Below, piece after piece: positions 1-6,495 of a stretch of 14,264 bases of DNA (its first letter is position 1; each line of letters starts with the position of its first letter). This stretch comes from Oscillospiraceae bacterium (lineage in GTDB: Bacteria; Bacillota; Clostridia; Oscillospirales; Acutalibacteraceae): assembly GCA_022508705.1 (NCBI GenBank), contig JAFLUO010000045.1:1-14264 (forward strand), in the 5' to 3' direction. A program made the position numbers and the translations under genes. The notes beneath the pieces were generated by a model. It was given only the letters and a program-made list of their open reading frames with translations, searched no databases and was not told the DNA's origin.

Positions 1-52
<52 letters not shown>

Positions 53-55
<3 letters not shown>

Positions 56-147
56 AAAATCGACAAGACTCGACAGAGGATTGTCGATTTTTACTTTTTC
101 ACTATTCACTTTTCACTCTTCACTTTTCTTTGACTGTCGATTTTTGG
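53..147 (+). repeat. Copy 1 of a ~95-bp inverted-end repeat after tRNA-Thr
   Basis: The unit begins CCAAAAATCGACA and ends with its exact reverse complement TGTCGATTTTTGG, a 13-bp terminal inverted repeat. Inside are the terminator hairpin and a phased TTCACTNT tract (TTCACTATTCACTTTTCACT). A second copy of about the same length lies on the opposite strand directly after tmRNA (9860-9952). Similarity continues past the right end (GGAAGTAATA). There is no coding capacity. It could be a MITE-like element or a locally duplicated terminator module. Confidence 0.7.
55..92 (+). terminator. Intrinsic terminator of tRNA-Thr
   Basis: A 12-bp stem AAAAATCGACAA / TTGTCGATTTTT starts at the A of CCA and encloses a smaller CTC-GACA-GAG hairpin; the 3' arm ends in five T. 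It is almost identical to the hairpin after tmRNA at 9914-9951. Confidence 0.85.
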
Positions 148-232
148 AAGTAATAGGCAATAGTGAAGAGGTGCGGTGACTTTACTTCGTAAAACATTGT
201 AATACATAGTTTGTCATATGGTACACAAGTAC

Positions 233-258
233 AAAAAGCTCGGTAAATCCGAGCTTTT
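233..258 (-). terminator. Terminator after the lipid kinase operon
   Basis: AAAAAGCTCGG (233-243) and CCGAGCTTTT (249-258) form a stem with a 5-nt loop. Read on the minus strand, it lies about 35 bp past the stop of the lipid kinase gene and ends in a T run. The same sequence could also stop plus-strand transcription. The stretch 148-232 between the tRNA repeat and this hairpin shows nothing else that can be supported. Confidence 0.75.
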
Positions 259-292
259 GTGTGTTTTGGATTTAGTTTTATCTTTAAATATT

Positions 293-1192
293 TTACTTAA
301 GATACGACGAGCCTTTCGGCACAACAAAAGTTATTGCATTCTCCATGATTTCAAATGTGCGTTTATTTACATATTCACACTCACCGTCAACATTTACAGC
401 CGCTTCCCTTTTGCTTTCTATTGTAACCTTTTTCGCTCTGCGGTAGGTTGTAATATCCATATCAAGATGCTCACCCGCTTTATATTTGCTTATAAGCGGA
501 AGAAGCTGCAAACGGCCTCTGTCCAGCTTTACCATAACAACATCTATAAGCCCGTCGGCAGGGTCTGCAAGGGGGCCTGCTTTGTATCCGCCGCCGTACC
601 AACGGGAATTTCCTACATAGCAGAAAAGATATGTGTCTTCAAAGGTCTCTCCGTCAACAGTAATCTTGAATTCGCTTTTAAGCTTACCTGCCATACAGTA
701 GAGAAGTGCCAGATCATAAGCCGCTTCACCGCTTACGAGCGGAAGCTTTTTAAAATCCGCCTGCTTTGCGCACACTTCCGCGTCAACACCCATTGAGCAT
801 TGGTTAATTGCAACCTTACCCTCAGTGAAAATAAGGTCGAGCTTTGTGGGTACGCCGTTAACATGCTTATCAATATCTGTATTCGATTCAAAAAGTCTTA
901 TAAAGTCATTGCCTGAACCGAGGGGAATGCAGGCAACCTCACAGTTAGGGTACTTATAACAGCCGTTAACGACCTCATAAAGAGTGCCGTCACCTCCGCA
1001 GGCGTAGAATCTTACAGGTTCGCCCTTCTCCGCAATCTTTTCAACAAATTTTTGACCGTCACGAAATGCTTTTGTAACATAAATTTCAGCATCAAGATTG
1101 TTTTCCCCGATATATTTTTCAATAACGGGAATATACGCTTTTGCTGCCTTTCCTTTTCCTGAAACAGGGTTCACAATAAAATAATGTTTCAT
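293..1192 (-). CDS. Diacylglycerol kinase-family lipid kinase (YegS/DagK type)
   Basis: This 299-residue protein has the signature of the DAGK catalytic domain: NPVSGKGKA (residues 8-16) at the nucleotide-binding N-terminus, GGDGTLYEVVNG (66-77) as the catalytic GGDGT motif, and LGSGNDFIR (91-99). The C-terminal half is the usual beta-rich domain. Family members phosphorylate diacylglycerol or related lipids with ATP at the inner face of the membrane, recycling lipid in Gram-positive bacteria. The exact substrate cannot be read from sequence. Length is typical (about 290-310). The ATG is preceded by AAGGGTGG. The gene begins 13 bp after the stop of the upstream methyltransferase, so the two very likely share a transcript, ended by the hairpin at 233-258. 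There is no signal peptide and no membrane helix. Confidence 0.9.
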   Translation of the reverse strand: MKHYFIVNPVSGKGKAAKAYIPVIEKYIGENNLDAEIYVTKAFRDGQKFVEKIAEKGEPVRFYACGGDGTLYEVVNGCYKYPNCEVACIPLGSGNDFIRLFESNTDIDKHVNGVPTKLDLIFTEGKVAINQCSMGVDAEVCAKQADFKKLPLVSGEAAYDLALLYCMAGKLKSEFKITVDGETFEDTYLFCYVGNSRWYGGGYKAGPLADPADGLIDVVMVKLDRGRLQLLPLISKYKAGEHLDMDITTYRRAKKVTIESKREAAVNVDGECEYVNKRTFEIMENAITFVVPKGSSYLK

Positions 1193-1205
1193 TTTTCTAC
1201 CACCC

Positions 1206-2321
1206 TTATTTAAAGTACATATAAAGCTGACATTTTATCATGCCGTTATAAAGTTTTCTGCGTTTATCTGCTCTTCTGCCGAAAAGCGATTCAAACTCTT
1301 CGTCGGGACTTAAAATGTAATACGCCCAACCGCGCCCTTGGGGGAATACTTTACCCATTGTACGGTAAATATCCTGTGCCGTTTTTATATCAAGCATTCT
1401 CTCGCCGTAAGGCGGATTGCAGATAACCGTTCCTTTTTCGCTTTGGCGTTTAAAATCCTTAATATCACGCTTGGAAAAATCAATTTTCATTACAACGCCT
1501 GCTCTGCGGGCATTTTCCTGCGCAATTTGAAGAGTATTAAAATCAATATCTGAGCCGAAGGATTTGAAATCGGCATCACGAATGACCAAATCGCCTGCTC
1601 TCATTCTCTCCTGCTGCCAGACGGAAGACTCAATCATAGGGAATTTTTCGCAGGCAAACGAACGGTGAATACCCGGAGCAATGTTCAGCGCTTTCATTGC
1701 GCCCTCAATTAAAATCGTACCCGAACCGCACATTGGATCATAAAGAGTATGATAATGTCGCAATCTCGCCAATTCTGCCATTGCGGCGGCAAGGGTTTCT
1801 TTAAGCGGTGCGGCATTTGCAACGGGACGGTACCCTCTTTTGTGAAGCCCCGTGCCAGTTGTATCAATAAAAACGGTTACTTTATTTTTCATTATTGAAA
1901 ACTGAATTTGGTAAACCGTGCCCGTCTCTTCAAACCAGTTCAAATTGTATTTTGTTTTAAGACGCTCGACAACTGCTTTTTTAATAATTGCCTGACAGTC
2001 GCTTACCGAAAAAAGCTTTGAATCAAGGGAATACCCTTTGACTGGAAAAGCGTCTTTCTCACCTAAAAATGCTTCCCACGGTATTTTTTTTACGCCTTGA
2101 AACAGCTCCTCAAAGGTCTCCGCTTGAAACTCGCCCATACGGATTAAAATTCGCTCGGCATATCTTGAGCAGATATTAGCCCGTACTAAAATATTTTCAT
2201 CGCCCTCAAAATCAACTCTGCCGTTTTGGGCTAAAACGTTCTGCGCATCCATAAGACGCAGCTCGTCTGCAACTAATCCCTCAAGCCCCAAAAGACACGG
2301 AGCGGAAAATTTCATTTGCAT
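1206..2321 (-). CDS. THUMP-domain class I SAM-dependent RNA methyltransferase (RlmL/YpsC-like)
   Basis: This 371-residue protein has an N-terminal THUMP-type RNA-binding region (about residues 45-160) followed by a UPF0020-type Rossmann methyltransferase domain. The SAM-binding motif is DPMCGSGTILIEGA (195-208). The catalytic motif is NPPYGER (302-308), typical of enzymes that methylate an exocyclic base nitrogen, such as m2G in 23S rRNA. By family it would use SAM to modify rRNA in the cytoplasm; the exact nucleotide is not determinable here. It is the first gene of a two-gene operon with the lipid kinase, with a -35/-10 promoter 43-71 bp upstream. The ATG has AAAGGAT upstream; a second in-frame ATG two codons later is an alternative start. 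Length matches the short Gram-positive form, which lacks the extra C-terminal domain of E. coli RlmL. Confidence 0.9.
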   Translation of the reverse strand: MQMKFSAPCLLGLEGLVADELRLMDAQNVLAQNGRVDFEGDENILVRANICSRYAERILIRMGEFQAETFEELFQGVKKIPWEAFLGEKDAFPVKGYSLDSKLFSVSDCQAIIKKAVVERLKTKYNLNWFEETGTVYQIQFSIMKNKVTVFIDTTGTGLHKRGYRPVANAAPLKETLAAAMAELARLRHYHTLYDPMCGSGTILIEGAMKALNIAPGIHRSFACEKFPMIESSVWQQERMRAGDLVIRDADFKSFGSDIDFNTLQIAQENARRAGVVMKIDFSKRDIKDFKRQSEKGTVICNPPYGERMLDIKTAQDIYRTMGKVFPQGRGWAYYILSPDEEFESLFGRRADKRRKLYNGMIKCQLYMYFK

Positions 2322-2363
2322 AATTTATTTTTATCCTTTTAGCAAAACATATCTTGATTAAAT

Positions 2364-2392
2364 AGTATATATTATTTTTTTCTTAAAGTCAA
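2364..2392 (-). promoter_or_regulatory. Sigma-A-type promoter of the methyltransferase/lipid kinase operon
   Basis: On the minus strand TTGACT (2392-2387), a 17-nt spacer and TATACT (2369-2364) stand 43 bp before the ATG at 2321. Match and spacing are near consensus. It diverges from the promoter at 2481-2509. Confidence 0.8.
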
Positions 2393-2480
2393 TTTTATAA
2401 TTCTGCCGATAAAATCAAATGTTTTTCCATATTATTCAATAAAAAACGGTTAACTCGTCAAAGTTTTGTCAATTTTCCTA

Positions 2481-2509
2481 TTGAAAATATCATAATGTAA
2501 ATGTATAAT
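2481..2509 (+). promoter_or_regulatory. Sigma-A-type promoter of the nifU-like/GGGtGRT operon
   Basis: TTGAAA (2481-2486), a 17-nt spacer and a perfect TATAAT (2504-2509) lie about 60 bp before the ATG at 2570, leaving a leader of roughly 50 nt. The ribosome binding site AAAGGAG (2553-2559) is strong. No riboswitch or clear operator was recognised in the leader. Confidence 0.85.
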
Positions 2510-2569
2510 TTAAAAGGTTAAGGTAAATAAAGCCAAATATAAGGATATTAAGAAAGGAGTTTATCTTTT

Positions 2570-3265
2570 ATGATTAACTATTCACATGAAGTTGAAACTA
2601 TGTGCTGTGTTACAAAAGGTCCGCATCATGATCCGGCTCCCATTCCTGAAGAAGGTAAATGGATTGCTGCAAAACAGATCACTGATATTTCGGGCTATAC
2701 ACACGGCATTGGCTGGTGTGCACCTCAGCAAGGCGGCTGCAAACTTTCTCTTAACGTTAAAAACGGTGTTATCGAGGAAGCTCTTGTTGAGACAATCGGT
2801 TGCTCAGGTATGACACATTCGGCTGCTATGGCAGCAGAAATTCTTCCCGGAAAAACAATTCTTGAGGCTCTTAACACTGACCTTGTTTGCGATGCTATCA
2901 ACACCGCAATGAGAGAATTGTTCCTCCAGATCGTTTATGGCCGTACTCAGTCTGCATTCTCTGATGACGGACTTGTTATCGGTGCAGGTATGGAAGACCT
3001 CGGTAAAGGTTATCGCTCAATGGTCGGCACAATGTACGGCACAAAGGCAAAGGGTGTTCGTTACCTTGAAATGACAGAGGGCTACTGCACAAGAATGGCT
3101 CTTGACGAAAACGATGAAGTTATAGGCTATGAATTCGTGTCACTCGGCAAGATGACAGACTTCATCAAGAAGGGCATGGAGCCCAACGAAGCATACGAAA
3201 AATCAATCGGAACATACGGCAGATTCGCAGAAGCTGCAAAGTATATTGATCCGAGAAAAGAATAA
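2570..3265 (+). CDS. NifU/IscU-like iron-sulfur scaffold-type protein
   Basis: This 231-residue protein carries an IscU/NifU N-terminal-like core. G-G-C57-K-L-S-L, then IGC78SGMTHSAAMAAEIL followed by PGKT at 93-96, aligns by eye with the IscU pattern of Cys-containing strand, YGC-(S/G)-A-x-(A/S)-S-S and KGKT. Further cysteines are C12-C13, C50, C107 (LVCDAI) and C173, and there is a histidine pair H19-H20. The usual third IscU cluster cysteine (HCS context) is not obvious; C107 or C173 might replace it. At 231 residues it is well above the ~130 of plain IscU, and the C-terminal part (about 130-231) is not one I can name. It is likely cytoplasmic. The partner gene starts 18 bp downstream with its own strong ribosome binding site. 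Such genes are known to sit beside GGGtGRT genes in clostridia. Cluster binding is inferred. Confidence 0.8.
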   Translation: MINYSHEVETMCCVTKGPHHDPAPIPEEGKWIAAKQITDISGYTHGIGWCAPQQGGCKLSLNVKNGVIEEALVETIGCSGMTHSAAMAAEILPGKTILEALNTDLVCDAINTAMRELFLQIVYGRTQSAFSDDGLVIGAGMEDLGKGYRSMVGTMYGTKAKGVRYLEMTEGYCTRMALDENDEVIGYEFVSLGKMTDFIKKGMEPNEAYEKSIGTYGRFAEAAKYIDPRKE

Positions 3266-3283
3266 GAAAGGGAGGATTTCATA

Positions 3284-4282
3284 ATGGCACAGTTTGAAGG
3301 TTACGAAAGACGTGAGGCTAAAATCCTCGCAGCTCTTAAAGAATACGGAATTTCATCTATTGATGAATGTAAAGAAATTTGCGCAGAAAAAGGCATTGAC
3401 CCCTACACTATCGTTCAGGAAACACAGCCTATCTGCTTTGAAAATGCAAAATGGGCTTACACAGTAGGCGCTGCTATCGCTATTAAATCAGGCTGCACAA
3501 AGGCTGCTGATGCCGCTGCCGCAATAGGCGTTGGTCTTCAGAGCTTCTGCATCCCCGGTTCAGTTGCAGAAAACCGCAAGGTTGGTCTCGGTCACGGCAA
3601 TCTCGGCAAAATGCTTCTTTCCGAAGAGACAGAGTGCTTCTGCTTCCTTGCAGGTCACGAAAGCTTTGCCGCTGCTGAGGGCGCTATTAAAATCGCTCTT
3701 AACGCTAACAAGGTTCGTGAGAATAAGCTTCGCGTTATTCTTAACGGTCTGGGCAAAGATGCTGCCTATATTATTTCAAGAATCAACGGCTTCACATATT
3801 GCGAAACAGTATTTGACCCGTATTCAGAAACAGTTACGGTTACTGAGCAAAAGCCGTTCTCAAACGGCCCGAGAGCAGATGTTAAGTGCTACGGTGCTGA
3901 CAATGTTCCCGAAGGCGTTGCAATCATGAAACTCGAAAATGTCGGCGTTTCAATCACAGGTAACTCAACCAACCCCACAAGATTCCAGCACCCCGTTGCA
4001 GGCACATACAAAAAGTGGTGTGTTGAAAACGGCGTTAACTATTTCTCAGTTGCTTCCGGCGGCGGCACAGGCCGTACACTCCACCCCGATAACATGGCTG
4101 CAGGCCCCTCAAGCTACGGTTTGACCGATACTATGGGCAGAATGCATTCAGATGCACAGTTCGCAGGTTCTTCATCAGTTCCCGCACACGTTGAAATGAT
4201 GGGACTTATCGGTATGGGTAACAACCCGATGGTTGGCGCTACCGTTGCAGTTGCTGTTGCAGTTGAAGAGGCTATGAAATAA
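3284..4282 (+). CDS. GGGtGRT-family protein of unknown function
   Basis: This 332-residue protein carries the family's namesake motif GGGTGRT at residues 259-265, followed by a highly conserved-looking Gly/Met/His-rich tail (LHPDNMAAGPSSYGL, then MGRMHSDAQFAGSSS and PAHVEMMGLIGMGNNPMVGAT). The N-terminal half is cysteine-rich (C29, C33, C51, C71, C89, C118, C120), and there are small-residue stretches GHGNLGKM (103-110) and AGHESFAAAEGAIK (123-136). The family is known from anaerobic Firmicutes and has no assigned function. The cysteines and the NifU-like neighbour make an iron-sulfur or other metallocofactor role attractive, but that is inference. There is no signal peptide. A very strong ribosome binding site (AGGGAGG) and regular codon use suggest good expression. 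A terminator follows at once. Confidence 0.85.
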   Translation: MAQFEGYERREAKILAALKEYGISSIDECKEICAEKGIDPYTIVQETQPICFENAKWAYTVGAAIAIKSGCTKAADAAAAIGVGLQSFCIPGSVAENRKVGLGHGNLGKMLLSEETECFCFLAGHESFAAAEGAIKIALNANKVRENKLRVILNGLGKDAAYIISRINGFTYCETVFDPYSETVTVTEQKPFSNGPRADVKCYGADNVPEGVAIMKLENVGVSITGNSTNPTRFQHPVAGTYKKWCVENGVNYFSVASGGGTGRTLHPDNMAAGPSSYGLTDTMGRMHSDAQFAGSSSVPAHVEMMGLIGMGNNPMVGATVAVAVAVEEAMK

Positions 4283-4300
4283 TAACCAAAAATTATTAGA

Positions 4301-4332
4301 AAAAAGAGTCGTTTTTAAACGGCTCTTTTTTT
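4301..4332 (+). terminator. Terminator of the nifU-like/GGGtGRT operon
   Basis: AAAAAGAGTCGTTT (4301-4314) pairs with AAACGGCTCTTTTT (4317-4330, one G-T pair), followed by more T. It lies 18 bp after the stop codon of the GGGtGRT gene. Confidence 0.9.
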
Positions 4333-4440
4333 GTTGTCAAAATTGTATTTATGAGTAAATTTTCGTTTTCTACAAATAACATCAGACTATTAAAAATGAA
4401 TTTTTTTACAATTTATATTCATTTTCAATTATAACTGAAC

Positions 4441-4468
4441 TTTACAAAAATGAAAAATTTGTTATAAT
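4441..4468 (+). promoter_or_regulatory. Probable promoter of the sigma factor cassette
   Basis: TTTACA (4441-4446), a 16-nt spacer and TATAAT (4463-4468) lie 78 bp before the ATG at 4546. The rest of 4333-4545 is very AT-rich and shows only the palindrome at 4491-4522 and the ribosome binding site GAAAGAGG (about 4528-4535). In such AT-rich DNA a chance match is possible. Confidence 0.6.
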
Positions 4469-4490
4469 TAGTAATATATTATCATTTTTA

Positions 4491-4522
4491 GACTAATCTG
4501 TAAATTCAAAAACAGATTAGTC
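4491..4522 (+). promoter_or_regulatory. Perfect 10-bp inverted repeat in the sigma factor leader
   Basis: GACTAATCTG (4491-4500) and CAGATTAGTC (4513-4522) are exact reverse complements separated by 12 nt. They lie between the likely -10 box and the ribosome binding site. No T run follows, so it is not a simple terminator. It could be an operator or an RNA leader hairpin. Confidence 0.55.
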
Positions 4523-4545
4523 AGTATGAAAGAGGTTCCAAAACG

Positions 4546-5070
4546 ATGACTGTTGATGAAACCAAAATATGTGACGAAATATGGGAGAAATACAAGCCAC
4601 AGTTACACAAACTGTGTGCCATTAAATTAAAGAGATATCCTGACGAAGTAGATGAAGTTATATCGGAAGTCTTTTTAGCTTTATGTGAACAGGTGGCAAA
4701 CAAAGGAGTCCCCGAAAAGCCAAAAGCATGGCTATACGGTACATTTCACAACATTTTAAATTCAAAGTACCGAGAAATATATAAAGCAAGAGAAAAGCAT
4801 GTCAGTTTATTAGACAAAGAATTTAAACTGCCTTATACAACCGACATAAATAAGGATATTTTCGATAAAATATACGGCGATGAGCTGAGGCAATTTCTTA
4901 AAACCGAATTAAATGAAAATGAATACCGTCTGGTTCAATACATATATTATGAAAAGTTAAAAATGGCGGAAATTGCAGTTTTGGAAAATACGACTGAAGC
5001 GGCAATCAAGCAAAGGCACTATAGATTATGCAACAAACTGCGATGGTTAGCTGATAAATTAGAAAAATAA
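4546..5070 (+). CDS. ECF-like RNA polymerase sigma-70 family sigma factor
   Basis: This 174-residue protein has the two-domain layout of group 4 sigma factors. The region 2-like segment is at about 16-80, with acidic D33EVDEVISEVFLALCEQ and PKAWLYGTFHNILNSKYRE at 59-77 for core and -10 binding. The region 4-like segment is at about 110-172, with a helix-turn-helix from KMAEIAVLENTTEAAIKQRHYR for -35 recognition. A ~35-residue linker joins them and there is no sigma 1.1 or region 3. It should direct polymerase to a small regulon, and the next gene is the expected place for its regulator. The ribosome binding site is modest (GAAAGAGG). Base composition is clearly more AT-rich than the neighbouring operons, so recent acquisition is possible. 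The exact ECF group was not assigned. Confidence 0.8.
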   Translation: MTVDETKICDEIWEKYKPQLHKLCAIKLKRYPDEVDEVISEVFLALCEQVANKGVPEKPKAWLYGTFHNILNSKYREIYKAREKHVSLLDKEFKLPYTTDINKDIFDKIYGDELRQFLKTELNENEYRLVQYIYYEKLKMAEIAVLENTTEAAIKQRHYRLCNKLRWLADKLEK

Positions 5071-5080
5071 AAAAATTTTG

Positions 5081-5108
5081 TGTTACTTTTTCTTTGAAAA
5101 TGCGACTA
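5081..5108 (+). promoter_or_regulatory. Candidate ECF-type promoter between sigma and membrane protein genes
   Basis: TGTTAC (5081-5086), 16 nt and CGACTA (5103-5108) resemble the -35 (with AAC/TAC) and -10 (CGTC-like) elements of many ECF promoters, 20 bp before the next ATG. The match is loose and no twin was found upstream of the sigma gene, so this is speculative. Confidence 0.25.
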
Positions 5109-5127
5109 ACTGTATTGAGAGGTCATT

Positions 5128-5916
5128 ATGGATAAGATAACCTTACTTGAAATATTGAAAACAGAACCGTTTTCGTTCACTCTCCGTGAAATTGAAGAAA
5201 TCATGGACGAGGAGTTAAGTAAAACTCCCGACGAAATGGACACAGAGCTTATTGACATCTGTGCTGATATACTTGATAAAGAATATTCCAAAGAAAACGC
5301 TGAGCCAAAAGCAAATAATCAAAAAGCTAAAAAGTTTAAAGTCGGCAAAGTTCTTTTAATTGCCGCAATTTTAATTGTAATATTGGGCTTATCCCTTTCT
5401 GCAAGCGCAAAGTTTTTGAATATAGATGCATCTGAAAAAGTTGTTAAGTTCGTGAATAATCATTTCCATGTCGATTTAGGCAATGAGAATACAGATGAGG
5501 GTAATTATTCCAGCAACGGATTAGAGTTAATTAGTGATTTGAACGACTATGGCTTTGAAAATATCACTTTACCTAATGCGTTATTAAGTGAAGAATATTC
5601 TACGAAAATAAATATAAATAGTCTAGAAAATATTGAAAGAGCTACCGTAGCATTTAAAAGTAATTCAACGAATATCAATGGTTCTATTTATATTACAATG
5701 CACAGAAACAACAATGACAGCTTTGCAATTGGGCAAAGTTCGGTGTCCGATTTATATAATCAGGTGAAACAAATTTCCGTTAACGGAATAGACTTGCTTA
5801 TATTTAGTGATAATACGACTTCCCTTATTTTTTATATTGATAAAAATATAGAATACCGAATAGATATAAACTGCGATTTTGATTCGGCAGTCGAAATTGC
5901 AGAAACAATAAAATGA
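5128..5916 (+). CDS. Single-pass membrane protein, putative anti-sigma factor
   Basis: This 262-residue protein has an acidic cytoplasmic N-terminal part (about 1-70: predicted helices, rich in E/D, ending in a lysine-rich stop QKAKKFKVGK), one hydrophobic helix at about 75-92 (VLLIAAILIVILGLSLSA), and an extracellular domain of about 170 residues that is Asn/Ser-rich and probably beta-rich. This layout and the position right after an ECF sigma gene suggest an anti-sigma factor: the N-terminus would hold the sigma factor at the membrane and the outer domain would sense a signal. I do not see the HxxxCxxC motif of zinc anti-sigma factors, so it would be a different class, or just a sigma-linked membrane protein. 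The outer part vaguely recalls clostridial DUF4367-like domains (not verified). The ribosome binding site is GAGAGGT. Confidence 0.6.
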   Translation: MDKITLLEILKTEPFSFTLREIEEIMDEELSKTPDEMDTELIDICADILDKEYSKENAEPKANNQKAKKFKVGKVLLIAAILIVILGLSLSASAKFLNIDASEKVVKFVNNHFHVDLGNENTDEGNYSSNGLELISDLNDYGFENITLPNALLSEEYSTKININSLENIERATVAFKSNSTNINGSIYITMHRNNNDSFAIGQSSVSDLYNQVKQISVNGIDLLIFSDNTTSLIFYIDKNIEYRIDINCDFDSAVEIAETIK

Positions 5917-5926
5917 GGTGCTAACA

Positions 5927-6430
5927 ATGAAGAAACTTATTATGTCGGCAATTGTATTCACTCTGCTTATAAGCTTACTTCTCCCAACAGTTGCTTTTGC
6001 CGCAGATGACAGTCAGCCTGAAGATTGGCAAGATATTTCTTTGACAGAGCAGGAAATTGATGACATATTAGCTTTAAATCCTGATAACGATATTTCTACT
6101 TATGCCTCTAATTTAATAATTATGTACAATATTGCGATTGCAAAAAGTGGAAGCAATTTAATTATTGTTGGTAATACAACAGGGATTTCCGAGGTGAAGA
6201 AAAGTGGTTTCAAAGAGGTAGTTATTCAACAAAGAAAAACAATCAATGACTCTTGGAGCACATATATAAAATACACTGATTTATACATTGATGATCCATG
6301 CTACGATTTGTCAAAAAGCATAACTGTTCCGACCGGCTACCAATACAGAGTAACCTGTGTTCACTATGCAAAGAAGAGTTTATTATCAACCCAAAAATTA
6401 AGCAACACATCAAATGTAGTTTTAATTTAG
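5927..6430 (+). CDS. Small secreted protein of unknown function
   Basis: This 167-residue protein starts with a clear Sec signal peptide (MKKL, hydrophobic core IMSAIVFTLLISLLLP, likely cleavage after AFA at residue 25). The mature part is about 142 residues, acidic at first (DISLTEQEIDDILAL) and then probably beta-rich, with two cysteines (C125 and C144) that could form a disulfide. It has no anchor motif or repeats, and I cannot assign a family. ATG 5927 is preferred over GTG 5918 because TGAGGTG (5914-5920) is its ribosome binding site. The site overlaps the stop of the membrane protein gene, so the two are co-translated and the product may be a signal or target of the sigma system. A terminator follows. 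Confidence 0.7.
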   Translation: MKKLIMSAIVFTLLISLLLPTVAFAADDSQPEDWQDISLTEQEIDDILALNPDNDISTYASNLIIMYNIAIAKSGSNLIIVGNTTGISEVKKSGFKEVVIQQRKTINDSWSTYIKYTDLYIDDPCYDLSKSITVPTGYQYRVTCVHYAKKSLLSTQKLSNTSNVVLI

Positions 6431-6452
6431 TTTTAACGCCTTTTTTATGTTC

Positions 6453-6485
6453 AAATCCCCCACTGTGTATAGTGGGGGATTTTTT
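6453..6485 (+). terminator. Terminator of the sigma factor cassette
   Basis: AAATCCCCCACT (6453-6464) and AGTGGGGGATTT (6471-6482) form a perfect 12-bp stem with a 6-nt loop, followed by a T run. It also lies just beyond the stop of the convergent GH2 gene, but on that strand only three T follow, so it serves the plus strand better. Confidence 0.9.
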
Positions 6486-6495
6486 ATTATAAGTT

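Noticed and set aside
92..130. Short phased TTCACTNT repeats suggesting a CRISPR or VNTR
   Set aside because: The units are 7-8 nt with no spacers and occur inside the RNA-end repeat; there is no CRISPR architecture or cas gene.
218..796. A 192-codon plus-strand open frame
   Set aside because: It is antisense to the lipid kinase, which has clear GGDGT and SGND motifs on the minus strand; the plus frame has no recognisable domain.
2322..2569. Riboswitch or operator between the divergent promoters
   Set aside because: Only the two promoters and AT-rich filler are visible; I found no conserved riboswitch core or clear palindrome.
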